Positions 33,368 to 41,511 of a stretch of DNA of 64,000 bases are shown here, piece after piece (position 1 is the stretch's first letter; every line of letters begins with the position of its first letter). A program made the translations under genes and the position numbers. Source of the DNA: Candidatus Obscuribacterales bacterium (GTDB lineage: Bacteria > Cyanobacteriota > Vampirovibrionia > Obscuribacterales > Obscuribacteraceae); contig JAGVKG010000060.1 of NCBI GenBank assembly GCA_020050685.1, forward strand, positions 1 to 64,000. The letters are read 5' to 3'. The notes beneath the pieces were generated by a model, which saw only the letters and a list, made by a program, of their open reading frames with translations, ran no database searches and was not told the origin of the DNA.

Positions 33368-34330
33368 ATGGCGGAAAAATATGCTGTTGGGGTTGATTTT
33401 GGTGGCACCAAGATTTTGGCTGGTGTTGTCAATTTAGATAATGGGCGACTTGTCTCGTCTGGCAAAAAGAAAACCCGGCAGGTGCAAGAGCATGACGATG
33501 TCATCAAGAGATTGAACGACGTTATTGATGAGGCGCTGATTGATGCGGCTATTAGACCGAATCAGCTAGCCGGAATCGGCATTGGTGCAGCCGGACAAGT
33601 AGATAGGAAAAAAGGTGTTCTTGTCTATGCGGCAAATATTGGTGTGAGTGATGTGCCATTGGCTCAACCGATTTCCAACCGTTACAAAGTGCCGTGTTAT
33701 TTGGGTAATGATGTAGAAGTAGCGACACTTGGCGAATTAAAATTCGGTGCAGGCAGAAGATGCGACAGCTTCGTTTGCATTTTCGTCGGCACGGGAATCG
33801 GCTCTGGTATCGTATCTGGTGGCACACCCTGGAGGGGGCACACCGGATCAGCCGGTGAAATTGGACATATCGTTATCGATCCACACGGCAGACTCTGCGG
33901 CTGTGGAGCACTCGGTTGCCTGGAAGCTTATGCTTCTCGTACAGCGATTGCCAAACATATCGTCAACGAACTTAAGCGTGGAACGGATTCTTTCATTCGC
34001 GACAAAATAGATTTACAAAAAGGAATTCTCAGATCGAAAGCCTTAGCAGAAGCAGTGCAAATGCAAGATGAATTGGTTGTGCATTGCATAAAGGAAGCGG
34101 CGGAATTCATGGGCATGGGTCTGGCAACCGTTATGAATTTCTACAATCCCCAAAGAATTATTCTTGGTGGTGGCTTAATCCAAGAAGTCGATCTCTATTT
34201 CCAACAAGTCGTGAAAGTCGCCAAACGACAAGCCTTGAAAGTCCCGACCAAGAAAATCGAAATCGTCAAAGCCGAACTCGGTGATTACTCAGGCGTAGTC
34301 GGCGCCGCCATGCTAGTCCGCCAACAGTAA
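33368..34330 (+). CDS. ROK-family sugar kinase (glucokinase-like)
   Basis: ROK proteins phosphorylate glucose or related hexoses with ATP. The 320 residues begin AVGVDFGGTK, the phosphate-1 loop, followed by GIGIGAAGQVD, the sugar-site LGNDVEVATLGE and GTGIGSGIV. The signature zinc-binding block is GEIGHIVID plus CGCGALGCLEAYAS, in which three cysteines and a histidine bind zinc. There is no N-terminal helix-turn-helix, so this is an enzyme rather than a NagC-type repressor. ATG 33368 is preferred over an upstream in-frame start at 33308 because the protein then begins at the normal place, behind a GGGG-containing site. Exact sugar specificity cannot be read from the sequence. Confidence 0.92.
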   Translation: MAEKYAVGVDFGGTKILAGVVNLDNGRLVSSGKKKTRQVQEHDDVIKRLNDVIDEALIDAAIRPNQLAGIGIGAAGQVDRKKGVLVYAANIGVSDVPLAQPISNRYKVPCYLGNDVEVATLGELKFGAGRRCDSFVCIFVGTGIGSGIVSGGTPWRGHTGSAGEIGHIVIDPHGRLCGCGALGCLEAYASRTAIAKHIVNELKRGTDSFIRDKIDLQKGILRSKALAEAVQMQDELVVHCIKEAAEFMGMGLATVMNFYNPQRIILGGGLIQEVDLYFQQVVKVAKRQALKVPTKKIEIVKAELGDYSGVVGAAMLVRQQ

Positions 34331-34343
34331 ATCCGCCAACAAC

Positions 34344-34382
34344 ATGTCATCCTGAGGCGCAAGCGCCGAAGGACCTCTCATG
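34344..34382. repeat. second type of palindromic repeat between convergent genes
   Basis: The element contains TCCT (34350-34353), GGCGC (34356-34360), GCGCC (34363-34367) and AGGA (34370-34373), a nested hairpin. It resembles the GTCATCCTGAG...CGAAGGA type of palindromic repeats that I recall from many bacterial genomes; this family link is from memory and unverified. It fills most of the 69-base gap between the ROK and radical-SAM genes and may terminate both. Confidence 0.6.
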
Positions 34383-34399
34383 CTTCAACGAAGCAATTT

Positions 34400-35341
34400 C
34401 TATGTAAGCGCCGCAACCGCAGGAGCAAATTTACTTCCCTGCCGCGTCCCACGCCGATCAAATTCATCTTCGATCTTATTCATAATGCGTTCTTTATCAA
34501 ATCCCCACTCAGGCGCAAGCAATTCACCCTTTGTGCCTTCCGCCATCAAACGCATAATGATCATCTCTGGCGGCAGCATCTCCACCGCATCACAAACCAT
34601 ATCAATATATTCGTCTTCACCAAGCATGGGAATTTCACCCGCACGCCACTGTGCTTCCATTGGTGCACCAGAAAAAACGCAGAGCTGATGTATCTTCAGC
34701 GCGTCAACTTTTGAGTTGGCAATCTGACGCACAGTTTCCATCATATCTGCGCGCGTTTCACCAGCAAATCCAAATATCAAATGGGTTGCCACCATCAAGC
34801 CACGCGCTTTCGCGCGCTCAACCGCATCGAAAAATTCTTCTGCAGAATGTCCGCGATTGATATCTTCAAGCGTACGATTGTGCACTGTTTGCACACCGAG
34901 CTCCAACAAAACATAAGTTTTCTGCGCGTATTCGGCTAGTAAATCCAGTACATTATCCGGTACGCAATCCGGTCGAGTGCCAATACAAAGTCCAACCACA
35001 TCCGGATGGTCAAGAGAAAGGTCATAAAGATTTTTCAGCGTCGCCTCCGGTGCATATGTATTGGAGAACGCTTGGAAATAGGCCATGAACTTTTGGGCTT
35101 TGAAACGATGCTTGATTCGATCAATTCCCTCTAATAACTGTTTACGGACCGAAAGCTCAGTCTTAATTGTCGGCGCGCCAGAGCCACGCTCATCACAAAA
35201 GGTGCAGCCGCCAAAGGCACGTTGTCCGTCCCGATTAGGGCAGGTAAAGCCAGCGTCCAATGGCACGCGGTAGACCCGAGCGCCGAAATACTCGCGCAGG
35301 TAATTATTGAAGCTCCGATAGTGCGTCGTTGGCCGAGGCAA
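34400..35341 (-). CDS. TIGR01212/YhcC-family radical SAM protein
   Basis: A 313-residue radical SAM enzyme of the YhcC-like group. The cluster-binding cysteines are in DAGFTCPNRDG and GGCTFCDERG, so the spacing is longer than the usual Cx3Cx2C, as is typical for this group. FQAFSNTYAP, CIGTRPDCV, LLELGVQTV and the HLIFGFAGET motif follow in the expected order. The reaction is not established from sequence. Members occur widely in bacteria, including cyanobacteria. It starts 76 bases from the tRNA-Glu promoter on the opposite strand. Confidence 0.88.
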   Translation of the reverse strand: MPRPTTHYRSFNNYLREYFGARVYRVPLDAGFTCPNRDGQRAFGGCTFCDERGSGAPTIKTELSVRKQLLEGIDRIKHRFKAQKFMAYFQAFSNTYAPEATLKNLYDLSLDHPDVVGLCIGTRPDCVPDNVLDLLAEYAQKTYVLLELGVQTVHNRTLEDINRGHSAEEFFDAVERAKARGLMVATHLIFGFAGETRADMMETVRQIANSKVDALKIHQLCVFSGAPMEAQWRAGEIPMLGEDEYIDMVCDAVEMLPPEMIIMRLMAEGTKGELLAPEWGFDKERIMNKIEDEFDRRGTRQGSKFAPAVAALT

Positions 35342-35417
35342 CGTTACTTTCCTTTTAACTTCCCGTCCTGGTGGGCATTCAATATTACTACACGTTGCCA
35401 GGAAGAGGGTGGTTCAT

Positions 35418-35447
35418 TGACAGCCTCTCTTGCAGTTTGTTAGTATG
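35418..35447 (+). promoter_or_regulatory. sigma-70-type promoter for tRNA-Glu
   Basis: A perfect TTGACA at 35418-35423 is followed, after 18 bp, by TAGTAT at 35442-35447. The predicted start of transcription is near 35454, about 9 bases before the tRNA. This is a consistent, strong-looking promoter for a stable RNA. Confidence 0.7.
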
Positions 35448-35462
35448 ACTTCCCTGTGCTAT

Positions 35463-35535
35463 GCCCCCATCGTCTAGAGGCCTAGGACACCTCCCTTTCA
35501 CGGAGGTAACGGGGATTCGAATTCCCCTGGGGGTA
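35463..35535 (+). tRNA. trnE: tRNA-Glu (anticodon UUC)
   Basis: A full cloverleaf is visible. The acceptor GCCCCCA pairs with TGGGGGT (first pair G-U). The D arm contains TCTAGAGGCCTAGGA. The anticodon stem CCTCC/GGAGG encloses CTTTCAC, with TTC at 35498-35500. The T arm is GGGGA-TTCGAAT-TCCCC, and the discriminator base is A. No CCA is encoded. The acceptor and body match the cyanobacterial and plastid tRNA-Glu type closely, which supports a Cyanobacteriota origin. In such lineages tRNA-Glu also feeds the C5 heme pathway. It is a single gene with its own promoter and terminator. Confidence 0.97.
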
Positions 35536-35542
35536 AATTTTA

Positions 35543-35574
35543 ACGAGGCGGTCGTTACCGCCTCGTATTTTTTT
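35543..35574 (+). terminator. Rho-independent terminator after tRNA-Glu
   Basis: ACGAGGCGGT (35543-35552) and ACCGCCTCGT (35557-35566) form a perfect 10-bp stem with loop CGTT, followed by A and seven T residues at 35568-35574. It begins 7 bases after the tRNA. Confidence 0.93.
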
Positions 35575-35640
35575 GTGGCTGGAGAAATCATCCAGCCGCC
35601 TGCAAGAGGTTTTTAATGAACATGGTAGTACATACTGCGT

Positions 35641-35670
35641 GCAGGTGCCACCACAGGCAGTGGCACCTGC
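35641..35670. repeat. perfect 11-bp hairpin at the end of the small-protein gene
   Basis: GCAGGTGCCAC (35641-35651) and GTGGCACCTGC (35660-35670) are exact inverted repeats around an 8-nt loop. On the minus strand the hairpin begins at the last base of the small protein's TAG stop codon. No T-tract follows on either side. It could be another REP-like element or an mRNA 3' stabiliser. Confidence 0.7.
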
Positions 35671-35870
35671 TAAGGCGACGTTTGTGATTTTATCGTCCAG
35701 GGGCGTCTGCATTCTCGCCCAACTTGGCGAGCGACCGTATAAGCGATTTGTTGAAGCCTAACAAGCCTCTTCAACTTTTCCTCAATTGGTAATGAGGCCA
35801 GTTCGCGCCGCCTTGCAGCTTTCTGGCGGTACACTTCTTCTTGCGATGCAGGAACGTGCTTCATATTCAT
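35670..35870 (-). CDS. small charged protein paired with a nucleotidyltransferase-like gene
   Basis: A 66-residue, very basic protein beginning MNMKHVPASQ, with a helix-forming core (KAARRRELASLPIEEKLKRLVRLQQIAY). I place the start at 35870, where ATGA overlaps the stop of the upstream nucleotidyltransferase-like gene by 4 bases; an ATG at 35888 would add six residues. The pattern LPIEEKLxxLVxLQ in short proteins next to such nucleotidyltransferases is one I have seen before, from memory only. Coupled translation suggests a two-gene unit, possibly toxin-antitoxin-like or an accessory subunit. The function is unknown. Confidence 0.6.
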   Translation of the reverse strand: MNMKHVPASQEEVYRQKAARRRELASLPIEEKLKRLVRLQQIAYTVARQVGRECRRPWTIKSQTSP

Positions 35871-36415
35871 GAGGACAATGCACTCCATTTATTACTCAAA
35901 TTATATCGCTTCAACAAGTCGTTGAGCTTGCTCATGTCAGGCTTAAGGGATTCCAATGCGGAGGCTATTTTAGCCCTGTCCTTAGGTCTGCCGGTTTCCG
36001 TCATTATCGCCAACAAATACTCATACTGAAACACTCGGGTAGGCACAGATTCAACCACTGTTTCTGTCGCATTATCCAAAGCCTCCGCCACCAGCTTTGT
36101 TGGAGGAATAAGAAATTGAACGGCTACACCCTCTATGGTTATGCATTCCCCCTCAGGTTTGTAGCCCGAAGCAGTCAAATGCCTATAGATAGGAGATAGA
36201 TCTTCGAGAAGTCCAGCCTGCGGAACATAACAAAAAATATCCAAATCATCAGTGAGAATTGGCTCGACGTAGAACAATAGCGCCATTGCTCCACCAATTG
36301 CATATTTACCAATGACTCCTTCGGTCTCCAAAGAATTTATTACCGCAAGGGTGTCCCTCAAAATTGAGCCGTCACTTGCTTCAAACTCATCTGTAAAGAC
36401 TTTGCCTTCGCTCAT
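35867..36415 (-). CDS. nucleotidyltransferase-like protein (AbiEii/DUF6036-like)
   Basis: The 182 residues carry the pattern of minimal nucleotidyltransferase-fold proteins: KYAIGGAMALLFYVEPILTDDLDIF at about 37-61, with the GG and the D-x-D-like TDDLDI pair that hold metal and nucleotide in this fold. A helical region follows, ending in EYLLAIMTETGRPKDRAKI, similar to the C-terminal R-x-KDR block of AbiEii-type and related proteins. Many such proteins are toxins of type IV toxin-antitoxin or abortive-infection pairs, but others are not. It is followed with a 4-base overlap by a small basic protein. No cognate AbiEi antitoxin is seen. Confidence 0.6.
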   Translation of the reverse strand: MSEGKVFTDEFEASDGSILRDTLAVINSLETEGVIGKYAIGGAMALLFYVEPILTDDLDIFCYVPQAGLLEDLSPIYRHLTASGYKPEGECITIEGVAVQFLIPPTKLVAEALDNATETVVESVPTRVFQYEYLLAIMTETGRPKDRAKIASALESLKPDMSKLNDLLKRYNLSNKWSALSS

Positions 36416-36526
36416 TTGTTGGATTCAAACTTTCGTTGCACTTGATTACATTTTAGGGCATGCAGGATCAAACATATAGAAACGTCTTATAAATCAAGAT
36501 TAAGTGTTTGTAAATGCAGATTAAGC

Positions 36527-37666
36527 TCACTTGGTAAATAAAGCCAAGTAAGGATCATAACGAAAACGGCGATTGCGTTTTGTGCCTGTACTTTCTTTCA
36601 GTAACCCCAACTCCACAAATTGATCGATCAGTTTGGCTGCAGTAACATAGGCACAATTAAGATGCTGCTCCGCCATTCGCACGGTAGTAATAGGATTTTT
36701 GAACAAGAAATCAAGCAAGACCATGCCGTTTGTAGCACCGCCAATTTCATTGCGAATTTTCAATCGATGACTTTCTTGAAGTTCCAGTATTGAACGTGCT
36801 GTTGCCGCAGCTTCTTGACTCACTTGATCTACGCCCTCGAGAAAAAAGCTGAGCCATCCTTCCCAATCACCATCAGTGCGCACAGCCATTAACTTGGCAT
36901 AGTACTCCTCTCTGTGAATTTTGAAATAATGGCTTAAATAAAGCAAGGGTAAATGTAATATCTTCTTTTGGCAAAGCATGAATGTAATCAGCAGCCTGCC
37001 TACTCTTCCATTGCCATCTAAGAAAGGGTGAATCGTTTCAAATTGCGCATGAACGATTCCACATTGAATCAGTGGTGGTAAATCAGTATCAGAATGAAGA
37101 AATTTTTCCAAATCATTTAGGGCGTCTTTCATCTCTGGAACAGGTGGAGGAACGAAACTGGCATTTGTCAGTGTACATCCTGCTGGACCGACCCAGTTTT
37201 GCGTGCGCCTAAACTCACCAGGCTGTTTCTGTCCTCCGCGAACCCCTTCCATGAGTTTTTCGTGGATTTCGCGAATCAGGCGTAATGACAAGGGTAATTT
37301 TTGCAAGCGGCCCAATCCATAATTCATGGACTTGATGTAGTTGACTACTTCCTCAACATCTTTTGGTTGATCGGCAGGACCAGCTCCGCTTTCAAATTGC
37401 AAAACATCTTCCAGTGTGCTTTGCGTTCCTTCAATTTGCGAACTATACACTGCTTCTTGGCGAACATACATTGCCACAAATAAGCTGGGATTGGGCAAAA
37501 CTGAGCCAGCTCCATCCAAGCGCCCAAGTGCCCTGTCGGCCGCTGATAGCCGTGACATTAAACTGCCGGTTAAATCAATCGACGGCCGGGGTGGTAGCGA
37601 AGCTGGAATAAAGGCACTGTAGCCAGTTCCCTGCTTCACATATTTACCTGCCCGACTACTGGTCAT
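36527..37666 (-). CDS. Fic-family protein (probable AMP transferase)
   Basis: Fic proteins transfer AMP or related groups to Ser, Thr or Tyr of targets. The 379 residues have an N-terminal helix with the inhibitory-type motif SSQIEGT near 75-81, the Fic core with the active-site loop HPFLDGNGRVGR near 207-218, and a C-terminal winged-helix-like region (TTVRMAEQHLNCAYVTAAKLIDQFVELGLL) usual in this subgroup. With the inhibitory motif in the same chain ahead of the Fic core, it is a class II, self-inhibited Fic. All catalytic residues are present. It lies downstream of a block of four ~40-bp repeats, which could be binding sites for its own winged helix. Confidence 0.93.
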   Translation of the reverse strand: MTSSRAGKYVKQGTGYSAFIPASLPPRPSIDLTGSLMSRLSAADRALGRLDGAGSVLPNPSLFVAMYVRQEAVYSSQIEGTQSTLEDVLQFESGAGPADQPKDVEEVVNYIKSMNYGLGRLQKLPLSLRLIREIHEKLMEGVRGGQKQPGEFRRTQNWVGPAGCTLTNASFVPPPVPEMKDALNDLEKFLHSDTDLPPLIQCGIVHAQFETIHPFLDGNGRVGRLLITFMLCQKKILHLPLLYLSHYFKIHREEYYAKLMAVRTDGDWEGWLSFFLEGVDQVSQEAAATARSILELQESHRLKIRNEIGGATNGMVLLDFLFKNPITTVRMAEQHLNCAYVTAAKLIDQFVELGLLKESTGTKRNRRFRYDPYLALFTK

Positions 37667-37693
37667 ATTAAAGGATCCCTTAATAAACAGCTT

Positions 37694-37840
37694 CCTTATT
37701 TTAGCATACTGGCAAATTTTAAAATAAAAACCTTATTTAGGGATTTTGAAATATGGAATAGTCCAGGTATCCATATTTAGCAGTATTGAAATAAAAACCC
37801 GATTGGCAGACCCTTATTTAGGCATTTTGAAATATGAAAA
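37694..37840. repeat. four degenerate ~40-bp tandem repeats upstream of fic
   Basis: Units begin at about 37694, 37731, 37771 and 37812, a period of 37-41 bases. Each starts CC(T/A)TATTT(T/A)(A/G)G and continues through a T-rich stretch ending near GAAATA. The second and fourth share 24 of 25 bases (37731-37755 and 37812-37836). An AATAAAAACC segment recurs between units. The block lies within 30 bases of the fic start on its promoter side and before ychF. It contains no ORF. Confidence 0.75.
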
Positions 37841-37914
37841 ACACGTTTAAGAAAACAAGAATGTCGCACGATAGACAAAATGGAAACAAGACAATGTCTT
37901 TGTAAGTTTTTCCG

Positions 37915-39015
37915 TTAGACGTTAAAGCGGAAGTGCACCACGTCGCCGTCATTCATCAGGTATTCTTTTCCTTCAAGACGCATCAATCCCTTATCTTTTG
38001 CGTTCTTCTCAGACCCTGACGAGATGTAATCATCATAGCCAATTACTTCTGCACGTATAAAGCCGTGTTCAAAGTCCGTGTGAATGATTCCGGCACACTG
38101 CGGAGACGTATAGCCTTTTGGAAACGGCCAAGCACGCACTTCCTTTTCACCGGCTGTGAAATATGTCTTCAGACCCAGAACATCAAAGGCACTGCGAATC
38201 AAATTATTCACACCAGAATCGGCAACACCTAAATGTTTCAGATAATCATCGCGCTCTTCTGGTGCAAGTGATGCAAGTTCTGCTTCAATCTGGGCGGAAA
38301 TAATTACTACCAAACGATTCTCTTTTGCCGCAAGCTCACGCAGGGCTTGTACGTGTTTGTTATTCGATGGATCAGCAAGCTCATCTTCTTTGACATTAGC
38401 GGCATAAATCATGGGCTTGCTAGACAACAATTGCAATTGCGGCAGAAGCTTCCGCTCCTCGTCGTTGAAGATACTCAGATCAATTGCCTCAACATTGTCG
38501 AGGAAAGGACGTACCTTCGTGTAGACCTGAACTTCAAGTGCGGCACGCTTGTCTCCCGAGCGAACTTGCTTTTGCAGGCGCTCGACCCGCTTATCGATAG
38601 AGCCGGCATCGGCCATTGCCAATTCTATATGAATTGTTTCCACATCGCGGATTGGATCAACAGGACCATCTACGTGAGTGATGTTGTCGTCGTCAAAGCA
38701 GCGCACCACGTGCACAATTGCATCGACTTCCCGAATATGGGCAAGAAATTGGTTCCCCAGTCCTTCGCCTTTGCTAGCGCCACGCACCAGACCGGCAATG
38801 TCGACAAACTCGAAGGCGGCAGGCAAAATATTTTGCGGATTTACCAGCCTAGCCAGCTCAGATAGCCTTCTGTCCGGCACCTTAACGATGCCTGAATTGG
38901 GTTCAATCGTGCAAAACGGATAGTTTGCACTCTCTGCCTGATATGAGGCTGTCAACGCATTGAAAAGTGTCGATTTACCAACGTTGGGAAGCCCAACTAT
39001 TCCTGCTTTTAGCAC
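37915..39015 (-). CDS. ychF: redox-regulated ATPase YchF (Obg-like, ribosome-binding)
   Basis: YchF is a universal P-loop protein that prefers ATP and binds ribosomes. It has the G1 motif GLPNVGKST, a G3-like region in [22 protein letters not shown], and the C-terminal TGS domain ([19 protein letters not shown]) ending VHFRFNV as in the family. The start is set at GTG 39015, because GGGAG lies 6 nt upstream and the product then begins [11 protein letters not shown] like its homologs (366 residues, normal). A TTG at 39033 would add six residues. It appears to be a single-gene unit. Confidence 0.95.
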   Translation of the reverse strand: MLKAGIVGLPNVGKSTLFNALTASYQAESANYPFCTIEPNSGIVKVPDRRLSELARLVNPQNILPAAFEFVDIAGLVRGASKGEGLGNQFLAHIREVDAIVHVVRCFDDDNITHVDGPVDPIRDVETIHIELAMADAGSIDKRVERLQKQVRSGDKRAALEVQVYTKVRPFLDNVEAIDLSIFNDEERKLLPQLQLLSSKPMIYAANVKEDELADPSNNKHVQALRELAAKENRLVVIISAQIEAELASLAPEERDDYLKHLGVADSGVNNLIRSAFDVLGLKTYFTAGEKEVRAWPFPKGYTSPQCAGIIHTDFEHGFIRAEVIGYDDYISSGSEKNAKDKGLMRLEGKEYLMNDGDVVHFRFNV

Positions 39016-39221
39016 TTTTGTCTCCCAGGTCAAACCTTTGCCAATTTTAAGCTGTTCGCCAGGCAGACCTACGAGATTGAAAGCAAAATATAAGAAATGG
39101 GTTCGCCGTAGATGTCCTATGAGATATCCCTTATTTACTCATACTGACTTTGCACGCAAACAATATTTTTCGAGCGGCATACCTAATATTCGTCAAAGAG
39201 CTAGTGCAATCCGAGGGAAAA

Positions 39222-40640
39222 TCACGGACGCGAATCACCAGACATTTTTTGCAAAGTTGCGTGTGGAAAACTAATCTGGACGATTGTGCCTCCGCCCTGC
39301 CGGTCACGTACTTGTATAGTCAAGCCGCTGCTTGCAGCTATCTCGGAAACTATCGAAAGACCAAGACCACAACCGGTCACATTACTGCCAGGAATGCGAT
39401 AAAAGCGCTCAAACACTTTTTGTTTTTGTGCATCCGGGATGCCTGGTCCGTTGTCTTCCACCGTAACAACAATATTGTCTTCCAGTTTCATAGTAACCCA
39501 GACCGAACAATTGGCGCCGGAATATTTAATTGCGTTATCGATTAGGTTCGTAAACATTTCCACCAAATCAGCGCGGTCTGCAAATACATTTACTGGAGTA
39601 TCGGGAATATCAAATTCTAGATTGACTTTCCTTTCCAATGCTTCATTTATGACATTGGCTGCAGCATCATTTATCACATCGACCAGATCAACCAGCTCGA
39701 GTGATCTTAGTGAACCTTCCTCTGTTCTTGCCAGACTCAGGAGCCGGTTAATTGTATGAGTTATTCGGTCGGTAGCTTCAGACATCTGCTTTAACAAACT
39801 GCTAAAGGGAGTGGAAATGTCTTCTGGTAAGCGTCGTGCATGATCCACATAGGTGCGAAGAGCCGTAACAGGCGTCCTGAGCTGATGAGCAGCATCTCCG
39901 ATGAATCGACGCTGCCTTGATATTTGATTATCGACGTTCGCAAACAGTTCGTTTAGGGCTTTGATTACAGGAGCCAGTTCGGCTGGCGTATTTCCGATAT
40001 TTATCGAAGTAAGATCAATTTTTGATTTAAGCAAGGCCCCAAGTCTGTCTAAAGGCTCCAATCCATGTTTTACGCCCAACCAAACCGAAAAGCTGGCAAG
40101 CAATACGAGCACCAATTGCGGTATCATAATGCTCAGAAAAATTTGCTGCAGCAACCAATGTCTACTATGTAGCGTTTCTGCCACTTGTATCCAAATATCG
40201 TCTGTACTGGGTGCAATTTGCACAGCCAGTCGGCATATCCGCACTTGCGTACCTTGTACTGTACCATAACGAAATCTCGGGCCTTTAACATCTACATTTG
40301 CTGGCAATGGCAAAACTGCATCACCGGTTAATCGATGCCCCTGGCTGTCGGCAATTTGATAAAAAAACCGATCTCTGCCGTTGTGCCGCAGGATTGCTTG
40401 GGCCGCGATTGGCAAATCTGCCACCACAATTCCGGCCTCGTTTCTGCTCAGCCTGGACATTATTGATTCAGCAGATTCCACCAATAATAAATCGTAAGAC
40501 TGATTAGCAAATGTCTCGGCAAGCCTGTATGCAACCAGCGACGACACAGTACATAAGCAAACAAGAGGAATCAAAAGCCAGAGCAACAGTTGCTTGCGAA
40601 TACTGCTTCCAGGTGTATCATGGCTCAGCAAGAAAACCAA
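39222..40640 (-). CDS. QseC/TctE-like sensor histidine kinase, pair 1
   Basis: The 472 residues have an N-terminal helix (about 17-38), an extracytoplasmic 2CSK_N-like sensor region of about 130 residues, a second helix near 165-190, a HAMP-like linker, a dimerisation domain with phospho-acceptor histidine in AAHQLRTPVTAL near 245, and an ATPase domain with N-box NLIDNAIKYS, G1 DNGPGIPD and G2 GCGLGLSIV. The gene starts 23 bases inside the end of the upstream response regulator, giving a coupled pair. It is closely similar to the kinase at 44.9-46.3 kb over its whole length, including the sensor region (IAAQAILRHNGRD versus PAAQAILHYNRQD). Confidence 0.93.
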   Translation of the reverse strand: MVFLLSHDTPGSSIRKQLLLWLLIPLVCLCTVSSLVAYRLAETFANQSYDLLLVESAESIMSRLSRNEAGIVVADLPIAAQAILRHNGRDRFFYQIADSQGHRLTGDAVLPLPANVDVKGPRFRYGTVQGTQVRICRLAVQIAPSTDDIWIQVAETLHSRHWLLQQIFLSIMIPQLVLVLLASFSVWLGVKHGLEPLDRLGALLKSKIDLTSINIGNTPAELAPVIKALNELFANVDNQISRQRRFIGDAAHQLRTPVTALRTYVDHARRLPEDISTPFSSLLKQMSEATDRITHTINRLLSLARTEEGSLRSLELVDLVDVINDAAANVINEALERKVNLEFDIPDTPVNVFADRADLVEMFTNLIDNAIKYSGANCSVWVTMKLEDNIVVTVEDNGPGIPDAQKQKVFERFYRIPGSNVTGCGLGLSIVSEIAASSGLTIQVRDRQGGGTIVQISFPHATLQKMSGDSRP

Positions 40641-41277
40641 GCCCCCGAATTGTTTGAAGTTTTAGTCCATAAGGCTCTAACTTTTTCCGCAAGCGATGAA
40701 TTACGATATCAACAGCATTATAAGTGACTGGCGCATCCCAATCACTTAGCAGCGATGCCATTTTTTGCTTCGTCACTAGAGATCCTAAGTTATGCAGCAG
40801 AATCTCGAGAACGGCAAACTCTCGACGCGATAATTCAATATTTTCATCCCCTTTGCGAAGCACCCTGCCGACAGTATCAAACGTCAGATCACCAACATTC
40901 ACCGTCATGGCATTATTCAAGCTTATTCTAAACAAGGCTCGAATTCTTGCTTCAAGCTCACCCAAGTGGAAAGGCTTAGTCACATAATCATTGGCCCCAC
41001 AGTCAAGTCCGGCAATTCTGTCCTCATGGCTGTCCTTGGCTGTTAATATCAGAACTGGTAAGTTTATCTTTCTTGCCCGCACGCGTTTGAGTAATTCCAA
41101 ACCCTCCATCTCAGGTAGGCCGAGATCGAGAATAATCAAATCATACGGTTCAGTCTTTATTGTGGTTTCAGCCTGGGTAGCGCTACTAATCCAATCGACA
41201 ACATAACCACTAGCTCTTAGGGCGCAGGCGAGTGAATCGGCGACCAGATCATCATCTTCTATCAAAAGTATTTTCAT
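40618..41277 (-). CDS. OmpR-family response regulator, pair 1
   Basis: A 219-residue regulator: receiver domain with acidic pocket LLIEDDD, phospho-acceptor Asp in IILDLGLPEMEG near 51, Thr in LILTAKD and Lys in DYVTKPF, then an OmpR/PhoB winged helix (LSRREFAVLEILLHN to the final IRGLGFL). I set the start at ATG 41277, where the receiver begins; an upstream in-frame start would add only eight unlikely residues. A pair of TTGAAAG direct repeats 11 bp apart lies 54-71 bases upstream and could be its own binding site. It is paralogous to the regulator at 44.2 kb. Confidence 0.93.
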   Translation of the reverse strand: MKILLIEDDDLVADSLACALRASGYVVDWISSATQAETTIKTEPYDLIILDLGLPEMEGLELLKRVRARKINLPVLILTAKDSHEDRIAGLDCGANDYVTKPFHLGELEARIRALFRISLNNAMTVNVGDLTFDTVGRVLRKGDENIELSRREFAVLEILLHNLGSLVTKQKMASLLSDWDAPVTYNAVDIVIHRLRKKLEPYGLKLQTIRGLGFLAEP

Positions 41278-41330
41278 AATCCAGCCCCAAACTGCGCACA
41301 CAAAACATCACAACTTCCACACGGCGTATT

Positions 41331-41348
41331 TTGAAAGAAAATTGAAAG
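41331..41348. promoter_or_regulatory. TTGAAAG direct repeat, candidate response-regulator site
   Basis: TTGAAAG occurs at 41331-41337 and again at 41342-41348, start to start 11 bp. OmpR-family regulators usually bind tandem half-sites at 10-11 bp spacing. The site is upstream of the pair 1 regulator, pointing to autoregulation, though no such repeat is evident before the pair 2 regulator. Confidence 0.4.
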
Positions 41349-41511
41349 ATATGATTTGCTATGGTGTAAGTGTTATGGCCTCAGATACTCAGTTGCCCTG
41401 AAGAAGCTTCTTCACCCCCATCATCGCACAAGCCAAATGAGCTTGCAAACTTACTAATTACAAAGCTCTGTCAGGGGCTCTGCCCTCGGACGCTTAAGCG
41501 GAGGAGAAATC

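Noticed and set aside
35463-36415. Integrated element at the tRNA-Glu gene
   Set aside because: No integrase and no duplicated tRNA 3' end is visible nearby; the accessory genes alone do not show insertion.
37694-37840. CRISPR array
   Set aside because: The four units are degenerate, about 40 bp with no distinct spacers, and no cas genes are present.
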